The notes under the pieces were generated by a model. It did no database searches, was not told where the DNA came from, and saw nothing but the letters and a program-made list of their open reading frames with translations. Positions 45,578 to 53,779 of a stretch of 64,000 nucleotides of DNA are shown here, piece by piece. A program made the translations under genes and the position numbers. Source of the DNA: Clostridium sp. AWRP (GTDB taxonomy: Bacteria > Bacillota > Clostridia > Clostridiales > Clostridiaceae); assembly GCF_004006395.2 (NCBI RefSeq), contig NZ_CP029758.2, forward strand, positions 496,001 through 560,000, in the 5' to 3' direction. The first letter of the stretch is position 1; each line of letters starts with the position of its first letter.

Positions 45578-46053
45578 AAGAAGAAAGATATAACTTCTTC
45601 TAGCAATCCTAACTCGAAAAGAGTACTAAGGAAATTGTTTTAAAGAAGTAGAAAGTTTAAAAAATCAGATATTAATACACTTATTTAGAACGAAAGTAAA
45701 TATGATTAAATATTCACTGGAGTAAGTTATAAGGAATATCTGAAAAGTACTTGTGGATATTTAATTTGTAAGAATGTTCAACAAGAATGTATGAAATTTG
45801 GTAAGTTTAGATTAAAGTATTATGTAATAAAGAAGTATAGTTTTAAAGGTAAGTCTTTTGTTAGAAAGTTAATTAAAGTTTTTTAGAAGTGTGTTTTAAG
45901 AAAAATAATAAATTAAATTTTTATAGTGTATTAATACATTGTAATGGTAATTGAAAAAGGGTGATGAATATTCAGGTAAGGTCAGAGTACTCAAAAGAGT
46001 TAGGATTTGCTTAACCACCAGTTAGTTATATGATAGCTAATTGGTGGTTTTAA
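45578..46053 (+). ncRNA. Candidate structured non-coding RNA of about 475 bases
   Basis: The segment begins at a near-consensus promoter and ends at a strong terminator (46013-46053). No frame of useful length with a ribosome binding site is present. Near the 5' end CAATCCTAACTC (45604-45615) can pair with GAGTTAGGATTTG (45998-46010) close to the 3' end, closing a domain of nearly 400 bases. Both sites can also form local ACTC/GAGT hairpins. A further hairpin, AAGAAG/CTTCTT, lies at the 5' end. I do not recognise it as tmRNA, RNase P, SRP, 6S or a known riboswitch. It may be an independent RNA or a long leader of the c-di-GMP phosphodiesterase gene. Confidence 0.5.
46013..46053 (+). terminator. 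Terminator ending the candidate RNA
   Basis: AACCACCAGTTAG at 46013-46025 pairs with CTAATTGGTGGTT at 46037-46049 (one mismatch), followed by TTAATTTTATTT. Confidence 0.82.
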
Positions 46054-46233
46054 TTTTATTTAGAAAAGTTAAAATATGTCTAAATAATCAACTTAAAACT
46101 GTAAGTTAATTTAATACAATTAAACTATTAATTTGAATTTAAGTAAAATGTATGATATAATAAGTTATTAAAATATGGAATTAGCTATATTTTGGAGCAT
46201 TTATCAAAATATAAGGGCGGTGATATATTGTCC

Positions 46234-47559
46234 ATGAAAAAGAATTTCTTACCTTATAATTATGACTTGAATTATTCTATATACAATTTTGATGAATTTA
46301 TGCATAAATATGTGCAGGAAAAAGATAGCTTCTCAATATGTCTTCTTAATGTGTCTAATTTAGGCTTATGCAATTATATATTAGGGTACAAATATGGCAA
46401 TGTTTTATTGCATAATATTGTGAACAGGATAAAACTTATTATTAATCAAAAATCATATATTTATAAGTTTGGCGGGAACATATTGCTTATTATAGTACCT
46501 AATATAAAATCTAGACGCAGTTCCGTAGAGATTGTAAAAAGAATAATGAAAATAAATGAAGATTTATTTTTATTGGCAGATAAAAAATTTAAATTGGAAA
46601 TAAAACTTGGGATTTCTTTATATCCCTATGACGATGTGAAGCTTAGTAATGTATTTAAATATGCAAGTATAGCTCTAAATTGTGCAAATAAAGAATGCGG
46701 CAGCACATATGAATTTTTTAATGTTAATATGTATGAAAATAATGCTATGGAAGAAAAAATTCGAACTGATATACAGGACGCCCTCATTAATCATGAGTTC
46801 ATATTATATTATCAGCCACAGGTAAACGTTAACAGCGGTGAGATTTATGGAGTAGAAGCTCTTATCAGATGGAATCATCCAGAGTTTGGGATACTAACAC
46901 CTTCATATTTTATTGATGGAATAGAGAAAAATGGCGAAATAAATAAAGTAGGCAGAGTGGTCTTTTATATGGCATGCCTTGAGGCAAAAAAACTTCATAA
47001 TCTTGGATACTCCCATTTAATTATGTCTGTTAATTTGTCTATAAGACAATTTGAAGATGATTTTTTTATTACTTTTATTAAAAATATATTGGAAATAACT
47101 CAGGTGAAGCCTGAATATATTAATTTTGAAATAACTGAGAGGACGGCTATTAATTCTACTGAAAAAATTACATCTGCCTTGAGAAATATAAAAGATATGG
47201 GAATAAAAATATTTGTTGATGATTTTGGAACTCAATATTCATTTTTAAATTACCTGTACAGTGTGCCTATAGATGGCATAAAAATAGATAGATCTTTTAT
47301 TAATGGTATAGATAAATCTGAAAAAAAGTTTACTATTGTAAGACATCTTATCAATCTTGCAAAGGACTTAAATTTGGAGGTAGTGGCAGAAGGCATGGAA
47401 ACGGAACAGCAGCTTAAATGTTTAGAAAAAGCTAATTGCATTAATGTACAGGGTTTCTTTTTTGGAAAACCTCTTAGCTCTAATGATCTTGTAAGTTTTA
47501 TGAAAACATCAAAATTTGGTAAGCCAGGTAATAGTATTTTTTCAGAAAGTAAAAAATAG
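46234..47559 (+). CDS. c-di-GMP phosphodiesterase: degenerate GGDEF plus intact EAL domain
   Basis: The 441-residue protein has no membrane segment. Residues about 25-165 form a GGDEF-like domain whose signature is decayed to GGNIL, so it should not make c-di-GMP. Residues about 180-425 form an EAL domain with all expected catalytic residues: EALIRW, the Asn in MSVNLSIRQ, EITERTA, DDFGTQ, KIDRSFI, AEGME and QGFFFGKPL. It should hydrolyse c-di-GMP to pGpG. GGCGGTGAT at 46215-46223 favours ATG 46234 (or TTG 46228). The pilus operon follows, so it probably tunes c-di-GMP control of pili and surface polysaccharide. Confidence 0.88.
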   Translation: MKKNFLPYNYDLNYSIYNFDEFMHKYVQEKDSFSICLLNVSNLGLCNYILGYKYGNVLLHNIVNRIKLIINQKSYIYKFGGNILLIIVPNIKSRRSSVEIVKRIMKINEDLFLLADKKFKLEIKLGISLYPYDDVKLSNVFKYASIALNCANKECGSTYEFFNVNMYENNAMEEKIRTDIQDALINHEFILYYQPQVNVNSGEIYGVEALIRWNHPEFGILTPSYFIDGIEKNGEINKVGRVVFYMACLEAKKLHNLGYSHLIMSVNLSIRQFEDDFFITFIKNILEITQVKPEYINFEITERTAINSTEKITSALRNIKDMGIKIFVDDFGTQYSFLNYLYSVPIDGIKIDRSFINGIDKSEKKFTIVRHLINLAKDLNLEVVAEGMETEQQLKCLEKANCINVQGFFFGKPLSSNDLVSFMKTSKFGKPGNSIFSESKK

Positions 47560-47609
47560 AGTACAAAATTTTGAAAACACTTATATTTTTATAAAATTTA
47601 TGGTAGAAT

Positions 47610-47764
47610 CATAGTAAGTAACTTAATATATTAATGGGAAACAATGAAATACGCACTTTATGTGGGCATCTGGTGTGTATTGAGTTAATGATGCAACCGG
47701 CCTTATGATCATAAAATTTTTTTATAATCATAAGGCTTTATTTAACCCTAAAAATGGAGTGCAT
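47610..47764 (+). promoter_or_regulatory. Structured leader of pilD with terminator-like hairpin, possible riboswitch
   Basis: An extended -10 (TGG-TAGAAT) lies near 47602-47610. The leader then holds AATACGCAC pairing with GTGTGTATT and the conserved-looking GGGAAAC and GATGCAAC segments. A long stem follows, GCCTTATGAT (47700-47709) with ATCATAAGGC (47727-47736), and then TTTATTT, which resembles an intrinsic terminator in front of pilD. GGGAAAC and GATGCAAC resemble GGGCAAAC and GACGCAAAGC of c-di-GMP-I (GEMM) riboswitches, but the tetraloop is absent and core bases differ. Confidence 0.4.
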
Positions 47765-48514
47765 ATGTATATTTATTGTAGTATTATTGTTTTTGTTTTT
47801 GGAACCATAATAGGAAGTTTTTTAAATGTATGCATATATAGAATACCAATGCAGGAATCTATTGTGTATCCACCTTCTCATTGTACAAATTGCGGCAGCA
47901 GGATTAAGTGGTATGACCTAATTCCTATAGTAAGCTATATTATTTTAAGGGGACAATGTAGAAATTGTGGAGAGAAGATATCTGCAAGATATCCTATTAT
48001 AGAGTTTACAACTGGTTTATTGTATACTATGCTTTATGTTAAATTTGGAATTAGCATAGATATTGTAAAGTATATTGTATTTATAAGTGTTTTGATTGTG
48101 GTAGGAATGATAGATTTGAATACCACGGACATTTATTTTAAAACCACAGTAGTAGGTTTGATTTCTGCATTTATATTTTTAGCAATATATTATTATAACG
48201 GTCTGCCTATAAAGACATATGTATATGGAGGTATAGTAGGCGGTGGACTTTTAGCTCTTATCATTCTCATAACAAAAGGTGGTATGGGATGGGGAGACGC
48301 AGAAATTTGTACTGTGTGCGGCTTGTTTCTCGGGCTTAAACTTACTTTCCTAATGTTGTTTTTGTCCTTTATTATAGGAGCGACTGCAGGAGTAATACTT
48401 ATTTTGTCAGGAAAGAAGTCGAGAAAAGATTACATACCTTTTGGACCATTTATTGTAATAGCATCTATTATTACAGTATTTTTGGGGCAAAATATTGTAA
48501 GTTGGTATTTATAA
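47765..48514 (+). CDS. pilD: Type IV prepilin peptidase (A24 family)
   Basis: PilD cleaves the leader of prepilins at the inner face of the membrane and methylates the new N-terminus. The 249-residue protein has GSFLNVCIYRIP, two zinc-type cysteine pairs (CTNCGSRIKWYDLIP and CRNCGEKI), and the two catalytic aspartates of A24 peptidases in GMIDLNTTDIYF and GGMGWGDAEIC. About seven membrane spans are visible. I chose ATG 47765 because GGAG lies just before it; an upstream in-frame start at 47705 falls in the leader hairpin. It opens the pilus gene set. Confidence 0.93.
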   Translation: MYIYCSIIVFVFGTIIGSFLNVCIYRIPMQESIVYPPSHCTNCGSRIKWYDLIPIVSYIILRGQCRNCGEKISARYPIIEFTTGLLYTMLYVKFGISIDIVKYIVFISVLIVVGMIDLNTTDIYFKTTVVGLISAFIFLAIYYYNGLPIKTYVYGGIVGGGLLALIILITKGGMGWGDAEICTVCGLFLGLKLTFLMLFLSFIIGATAGVILILSGKKSRKDYIPFGPFIVIASIITVFLGQNIVSWYL

Positions 48515-48564
48515 CAAGAGGACAATGTAAGACATATATTAATTTATAATATGTTATTTTAAAT

Positions 48565-48850
48565 CAACTTTCATAGTTTAAAAATATTGCGACCTAAATG
48601 AATTCACAATTCACAGTTCACGATGCACAATTTCGGTAGATTTTTCTCCGCTGTGCTGCGAAAAATTTTAAATTTAAAGCCTCATTGGAGCTTTGATTCA
48701 ATGGTGCTATATTTTAGATTTTCTGAAGTTTTAACGGAAGAAAATTATCCTTAATTGTGAACTGTGCATCATGCATTGTGAATTAATTGCTTCGCAATTT
48801 TATTATATTAAGCCCAAATTCCATATATGGAAAAGTTGAGCTATTGAGCT
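48565..48850. repeat. Heptad-armed inverted element 4 with outer arms (between pilD and pilA)
   Basis: The left arm is AATTCAC, AATTCAC, AGTTCAC, GATGCAC, AATTTCG at 48601-48635. The right arm is ATTGTGA, ACTGTGC, ATCATGC, ATTGTGA at 48754-48781. The core has TCTCCGCTGTGCTGCG on the left and ATTTTAGATTTTCTGAAG on the right. Outside the heptads, further imperfect arms (TTGCGACCTAAATG; ATTGCTTCGCAAT) extend the element to about 285 bases. A second, closely similar copy lies at 58.5 kb. No gene is present in this 365-base gap. Confidence 0.85.
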
Positions 48851-48879
48851 ATTTTAATTAAAGAAGGGATGGAAAGCCT

Positions 48880-49395
48880 ATGGAAAATGTAATGAAATTA
48901 GAAAAGAAAAAAGGTTTTACACTTATTGAACTCATGATAGTGCTTGCTATTATTGCCATACTTGCTGTAGTTTTGATTCCTAAATCTCAAATATTTAAGA
49001 ACAATTCTAAAAATGCAGGTGTAACTACCAATGTAAATACTGTAAGGGGTTACTTGGAAACGAAGGTTACCAATAGTGGAGGAGCTGATAGCTACTTGAA
49101 TGCGGCTACCTTGAAAACAGCAATAGCATCAAATTTTAGTTTAGATTCATCAACTTTTGTACCTACCGGTTCAAGTTCAAGTGAACAATTAGTTAATCCT
49201 TTTAACAAAGACAATGCATCAGTTTCAGTTGTTGATAAGTCATCAGATGAAACAAATAATAAAGTAGATACCGTAAGTCCAAGCAGTACTGGTGTTAACG
49301 ATGGTGAAGTTGTAATTTATGTATGTAAGGATGGATATGTTGTTTTTGGTGTTGATAAAGGTGGAGATCTTACTCAAACATTTAAAGTTAAATAA
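48880..49395 (+). CDS. pilA: Type IV major pilin precursor
   Basis: The 171-residue prepilin has a short basic leader ending KKKG, cleaved before FTLIELMIVLAIIAILAVVLI with the essential Glu at +5 of the mature chain. The C-terminal globular domain is rich in Ser, Asn and Asp and ends with GEVVIYVCKDGYVVFGVDKGG. No disulfide pair is present. GGGATGG precedes ATG 48880; an internal ATG at 48892 is possible. It is followed by its own strong terminator, which fits higher expression than the assembly genes. Confidence 0.92.
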   Translation: MENVMKLEKKKGFTLIELMIVLAIIAILAVVLIPKSQIFKNNSKNAGVTTNVNTVRGYLETKVTNSGGADSYLNAATLKTAIASNFSLDSSTFVPTGSSSSEQLVNPFNKDNASVSVVDKSSDETNNKVDTVSPSSTGVNDGEVVIYVCKDGYVVFGVDKGGDLTQTFKVK

Positions 49396-49402
49396 AGCAA
49401 TT

Positions 49403-49432
49403 AAAGAACATGGTTTTTCCATGTTCTTTATA
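49403..49432 (+). terminator. Terminator between pilA and pilB
   Basis: AAAGAACATGG at 49403-49413 pairs perfectly with CCATGTTCTTT at 49419-49429, loop TTTTT, but only a short T-tail follows. Partial termination here would give more pilin than assembly ATPase. Confidence 0.75.
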
Positions 49433-49459
49433 ATATAATGATTTTTAGGGGTGTTTATT

Positions 49460-51136
49460 ATGCCAAAAATAAAAAAACGTCTGGGACAGATACTTGTGGA
49501 TGAGGGAGTTATAACTGAAGAAGTTATGGAGAAGGCTCTCAGAATGCAAAAGGAATCAGGTGAAAAACTTGGAGAAGTACTTGTAAATATGGGATTTACA
49601 ACAGATGAGCAGATAGTTAATGCAGTAAAAGAACAGCTTGGCATACCTTTGATAAATTTAGATAATATCAATGTATCCCAGAATATTATAGATATTTTAC
49701 CTGTAAGTACCGCAAAAAAACGTGAGGCTATTCCCATAGACATTGTAAACGGCTCTTTACTTGTAGTTATGAGTGACCCTTTAAATTACTTTGCCATAGA
49801 GGATATAAAAGTAGCAACAGGCTATCATGTTAAGACAGCTATAGCGCTTAGAAATAGTATATTGAAAAATATTGATAAATATTATGGAAAAAGTAAGGCA
49901 CAAGAAGCAGTACAGGATTATAGAAAAAACTTTGTAAATAGAACGGTAGAAAGTGATGAGGAGTTAGCTGACGAAACAGCTGCACCAGTTATAAAATTTC
50001 TAAATACTATAATTGAAAATGCAATGTTATACAATGCTTCGGATATTCACATAGAACCGGATGAAAAAGAAATGAGAGTTAGATTCAGAGTAGATGGTAT
50101 GCTTAGGGAAATTATGAGAACGGATATAGATATGCTTTCTGCTGTAATAAGCAGGGTAAAGATAATGGCCAGTTTAAATATAGCTGAGAATAGGATACCC
50201 CAGGACGGGAGAATTAACTTTAAAGTTAAGCAGCATACAATAGATATTAGAGTTTCTACCATTCCAACTATTTTAGGTGAAAAAATTGTAATGCGATTGC
50301 TTGATAAGAGCAACTTTTCAATGAATCTTGAAAAAATTGGCCTTGAAAATGATGAATTAACCAAACTAAAGAAAATGATTGCAAGTCCCTATGGTATAAT
50401 AATGGTATCAGGACCTACGGGAAGTGGTAAAACTACAACTCTATATTCTATATTAAACATATTAAACGATGTATCCAAAAATATAATAACGATAGAAGAT
50501 CCCGTGGAATATAATTTAAAAGGTGTTAATCAGATGCAGGTAAATACTAAAATAGGATTTGATTTTGCCAGCGGCTTAAGAAGTATATTGAGGCAGGATC
50601 CGGATATAATTCTTGTAGGAGAAATAAGGGATAATGAAACAGCGGAAATATCTATAAGATCTGCACTTACAGGACATTTGGTACTATCAACTATCCACAC
50701 CAATAATGCAGTAGGAACTGTTGGAAGACTTCTTGATATGGGTATAAAGCCTTTTCTTATATCTTCTACTTTAGCAGGCGTTATAGCTCAGAGACTGGTT
50801 AGAAAGATATGCCCAAGTTGTGCCGAGGAATATATGAGTGATGAGAGAGAAATGAGAATACTTGGACTTAAAGAACCGGTTAAACTAAAGAAAGGTAAAG
50901 GATGCAGCTTGTGCAATAGTACAGGTTACAGGGGAAGAATAGGTATATTTGAAATACTTGAAATAGATAATGACATTAAAAATATTATAGATACAGATTA
51001 TACTGAAAATAAAATTGAAAAATTAGCTGTGGATAAGGGCATGAATACTTTAAGAAAATCCTGTATAAATAAGGTGTTAAAGGGTATAACTACTGTTGAA
51101 GAAATGTTAAGGGCTACTTATGGAGATGATATATGA
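49460..51136 (+). CDS. pilB: Type IV pilus extension ATPase
   Basis: The 558-residue GspE/PilB ATPase powers pilus polymerisation on the cytoplasmic side. The N-terminal MshEN domain (about residues 1-150, with LGQILVDEGVITEEVMEKAL) is a known c-di-GMP-binding fold in some homologues. The ATPase core has GPTGSGKTTTLYS near residue 318, an Asp box and LRQDPDIILVGEIRDNET. A zinc site CPSCAEEY with CSLCNSTGYRGR follows near 450-495. ATG 49460 follows AGGGGTG; GTG 49451 lies within that site. It overlaps pilC in an ATGA arrangement. No retraction ATPase PilT is encoded in the window. Confidence 0.95.
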   Translation: MPKIKKRLGQILVDEGVITEEVMEKALRMQKESGEKLGEVLVNMGFTTDEQIVNAVKEQLGIPLINLDNINVSQNIIDILPVSTAKKREAIPIDIVNGSLLVVMSDPLNYFAIEDIKVATGYHVKTAIALRNSILKNIDKYYGKSKAQEAVQDYRKNFVNRTVESDEELADETAAPVIKFLNTIIENAMLYNASDIHIEPDEKEMRVRFRVDGMLREIMRTDIDMLSAVISRVKIMASLNIAENRIPQDGRINFKVKQHTIDIRVSTIPTILGEKIVMRLLDKSNFSMNLEKIGLENDELTKLKKMIASPYGIIMVSGPTGSGKTTTLYSILNILNDVSKNIITIEDPVEYNLKGVNQMQVNTKIGFDFASGLRSILRQDPDIILVGEIRDNETAEISIRSALTGHLVLSTIHTNNAVGTVGRLLDMGIKPFLISSTLAGVIAQRLVRKICPSCAEEYMSDEREMRILGLKEPVKLKKGKGCSLCNSTGYRGRIGIFEILEIDNDIKNIIDTDYTENKIEKLAVDKGMNTLRKSCINKVLKGITTVEEMLRATYGDDI

Positions 51137-52326
51137 AAAAATTTATATATAAAGCTTGGGATGATGAATTTAATGTAATAAAGGAAGAAATTGAAGATAA
51201 TGATGCTGATGAAGCATTTAGAAATTTGAAAAGTAGAGGTTTAAAAGTAATATACGTAAAAGAAAAGTTTAGTTTATCTAGATTTAAGTTTTTAGATAAG
51301 AAGCTTGATAATGAAATTTTGGCTAATTTTTGTGGGCAAACTGCTATGATTTTAAATTCAGGAATAAGTCTTTTAAATGGGCTTGAAATAATGGAGCAGC
51401 AAATTAAAAATAAGAATATGAAGAAAATAATTTTAAATATAACAGATAGTATAAAAAAAGGAAATGGCTTGGATGTATCTATGGAAAGCTGCGGTAAATT
51501 TCCAAAATTACTAATTGACATGGTCAAAACAGGAGAAATCAGTGGAAATTTAGATACCGTACTATATAACATGGAGAGTTTTTATAAAAAAGAGGCCAGT
51601 ATAAAAAGTAAGATTAAAAGTGCAGCTGTGTATCCTATGTTAATTTTAATTGTAGCACTAGGAATGCTTGTATTCTTTAATTTTATTGTATTTCCTGAAA
51701 TAAAAGGCCTATTTGAAGACATGAAATTACCTGCTATAACAGTAATTGTACTTGGTATTATGAATTTTTTTGATAATAACTATATGTATATAATTATCTG
51801 TACGATTATAGCAGTAATTTTTTTCAAATACATAAATACAATTTCTAAAGTTGCATATTTTGTTGATAAGTTTAAGTTAAAGATTCCTATTTTAGGAGAT
51901 GTTAAGCTAGACATTATAACAGCTAGGTTTACCAGAAGTATGGGAATATTTTTGAATTCTGGAATCCCTATTATAACTATAATGGATAATGTGCAGCTTG
52001 TTGTAGAAAATGTATTTATATCGAAAAAAATGGATAAAGTTAAAAACCAGCTAGTTGGGGGTACAACTTTTGCTGATTCTATTGAAAGTGAGAATATTTT
52101 TAAGCCGCTTGTGACCCAGATGATGAGAGTAGGACAAGAAACAGGTAAACTTGATGAGATTATGTTTAAACTGGCTGACATTTATGATGAAAAAGTAGAG
52201 ACAGGAGTTGCTAGAATTATGTCACTTGTGGAACCTATTTTAACTCTGGTTATAGGTTTAATTGTTGGAGTAGTTATATTAGGAGTAGCATTACCTATAG
52301 TTCAAATGGCACAGGGGGTGAAATAA
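51133..52326 (+). CDS. pilC: Type IV pilus inner-membrane platform protein
   Basis: The 397-residue GspF/PilC protein has two repeated cytoplasmic domains (about residues 60-165 and 260-375) and three membrane segments, near 165-190, 205-230 and 365-392. Characteristic stretches are FCGQTAMILNSGISLLNGLE, MVKTGEISGNLDTVL, FTRSMGIFLNSGIPI and MMRVGQETGKLDEI. It bridges PilB to the growing pilus. The start overlaps the pilB stop by 4 bases. AGGGGGTG at its 3' end is the apparent ribosome binding site for the next gene. Confidence 0.94.
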   Translation: MKKFIYKAWDDEFNVIKEEIEDNDADEAFRNLKSRGLKVIYVKEKFSLSRFKFLDKKLDNEILANFCGQTAMILNSGISLLNGLEIMEQQIKNKNMKKIILNITDSIKKGNGLDVSMESCGKFPKLLIDMVKTGEISGNLDTVLYNMESFYKKEASIKSKIKSAAVYPMLILIVALGMLVFFNFIVFPEIKGLFEDMKLPAITVIVLGIMNFFDNNYMYIIICTIIAVIFFKYINTISKVAYFVDKFKLKIPILGDVKLDIITARFTRSMGIFLNSGIPIITIMDNVQLVVENVFISKKMDKVKNQLVGGTTFADSIESENIFKPLVTQMMRVGQETGKLDEIMFKLADIYDEKVETGVARIMSLVEPILTLVIGLIVGVVILGVALPIVQMAQGVK

Positions 52327-52327
52327 A

Positions 52328-53779
52328 ATAAAAATTATATTTAGTTTTAAGGAAAATTATGCGGATGTAGCTGTTGCGTCCAAGATAATAAACAAAATAA
52401 AAATAAAAAAAGTAAGTAGAATACATGAGAAGAATGAATTTATTTCTGGGGGAAAACCCTATGCTGATGAATATAATTTAAATAAGATCAAAAGTATTAG
52501 GGAAAAGTTAAAAATTAGAAATAAAAATGTAAGAATAATATTGAATTGGGAAAGTATTATAACAAGAATAATAGAGACTCCAGTTATGAATAAAAAGGAA
52601 CTTGCAGGTTTTATAAAGAATAATATAGAAGAGTATTTTTCTGTTAACATGAATGAATATCTTTATGATTATGAGGTTATTTCCTTAACTAATAAGGATA
52701 AAATGACCATTATGCTTGCAGTTGTGCCTAGAATAAAATTAAAGCAGGTATTGGATTTTATAAAGTATTGTGGATTGGTTCCACAGTCAATAGGAATATA
52801 TCCTGATTCCGTATCAAATTTGTTTTTAGATGAAGATTATTGCAGTATAGCTGTCATAGATGCAAATGTAGAAAAGACGACTTTAACTATACTGGATAAA
52901 GGAAAAATATTTCTTTATTCCAATATATTAAATGAAACAGAGGATGAAGACTTTAGTGACTTAATGAGAAGTATTGATTATTTTTTTAATTTTTATTCAA
53001 CAAGGCATTTTGGGAGTAAGATTGACAAGATATATGTATTAGGAGAACTTTGTACAAATTCAAAGCTTTGCGAGCTTATTAGTACTCAAACTTCAATAGA
53101 GACTAATATAGGATTCAATATTAAAGCGTCAAAATTAATTAAAAAGAGTACAGTAGATGAAAACATATATCCTGATATACTTGGAGATTCTATACCTGTA
53201 AAAAATATATATAATAAAAGTATAGATTTTCTTGATAGGTTTTATAGAAAAAATAAGAAGAAACAATTTGAAAATAAGTTAATTATACATGAAATAGAAT
53301 TATTTTTTTTAATAACTATTATTATAATAGGAGCAGCACTTATATATACAAAGTTAAATTTATTAAAGTATGATACTTTGAACATAGATTCACAGATAGC
53401 TGCTTTAAGTGGTGTACAAAATGATGTGAATAAATTAGATAAGGAAAATAAAGCTTATGAGGATAAAGCTAATTATATAAAGAAAATTGAAGGCGATGAT
53501 TTCGACTACATAGGAGTATTAGAAACTTTGAGAAATGGCTTACCTAAAGATGTAACTATAAAAGCCATTACCATGGATAAACAAAATATAAATGTTGTGT
53601 TTGATGTGGAGAAAAATACAATAGATGCGGCCAGACTTATTGTGGCAATAAATTCTATGAATGCATTTGAGCCTGTTGAGCTTCCCCAGGTAGATCTTAA
53701 TGATAATGTAAAAGAGGTTACACTGAAATTGAAATTATTAGAATCATATAAAGGCGTGAATAAAGATGGAAAAAAATAA
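52328..53779 (+). CDS. PilM-PilN fusion, type IV pilus alignment complex, apparent AUA start
   Basis: PilM (cytoplasmic actin-like) and PilN (inner membrane) are usually separate; here one frame carries both. Residues 1 to about 310 are PilM-like. A membrane helix (about 335-355, LFFLITIIIIGAALIY) follows, then a PilN-type coiled coil and periplasmic-type domain ending LKLKLLESYKG. The first ATG/GTG/TTG in frame is TTG 52541, yet 71 coding-like codons precede it, and AGGGGGTG (52313-52320) lies 7 bases before ATA 52328, giving KIIFSFKENYADVAVAS. I therefore place the start at ATA 52328. A base change or assembly error at an original ATG is the alternative. Confidence 0.75.
   Translation: MKIIFSFKENYADVAVASKIINKIKIKKVSRIHEKNEFISGGKPYADEYNLNKIKSIREKLKIRNKNVRIILNWESIITRIIETPVMNKKELAGFIKNNIEEYFSVNMNEYLYDYEVISLTNKDKMTIMLAVVPRIKLKQVLDFIKYCGLVPQSIGIYPDSVSNLFLDEDYCSIAVIDANVEKTTLTILDKGKIFLYSNILNETEDEDFSDLMRSIDYFFNFYSTRHFGSKIDKIYVLGELCTNSKLCELISTQTSIETNIGFNIKASKLIKKSTVDENIYPDILGDSIPVKNIYNKSIDFLDRFYRKNKKKQFENKLIIHEIELFFLITIIIIGAALIYTKLNLLKYDTLNIDSQIAALSGVQNDVNKLDKENKAYEDKANYIKKIEGDDFDYIGVLETLRNGLPKDVTIKAITMDKQNINVVFDVEKNTIDAARLIVAINSMNAFEPVELPQVDLNDNVKEVTLKLKLLESYKGVNKDGKK

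Noticed and set aside
45603..46013. Inverted pair around 45.6 and 46.0 kb as ends of an insertion sequence
   Set aside because: No transposase trace or target duplication is visible between or outside the arms; promoter and terminator placement fits an RNA better.
47602..47764. Confident call of a c-di-GMP-I riboswitch
   Set aside because: The GGGCAAAC core lacks a base, the tetraloop and receptor are not seen and GACGCAAAGC is altered, so only a tentative leader is reported.
49460..51136. PilB as a retraction ATPase (PilT)
   Set aside because: The MshEN-like N-terminal domain and the zinc cysteines are features of extension ATPases; no PilT is present.
52541..53779. pilM starting at TTG 52541
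   Set aside because: No good ribosome binding site there, and 71 coding-like codons precede it behind a strong site; kept as the alternative.
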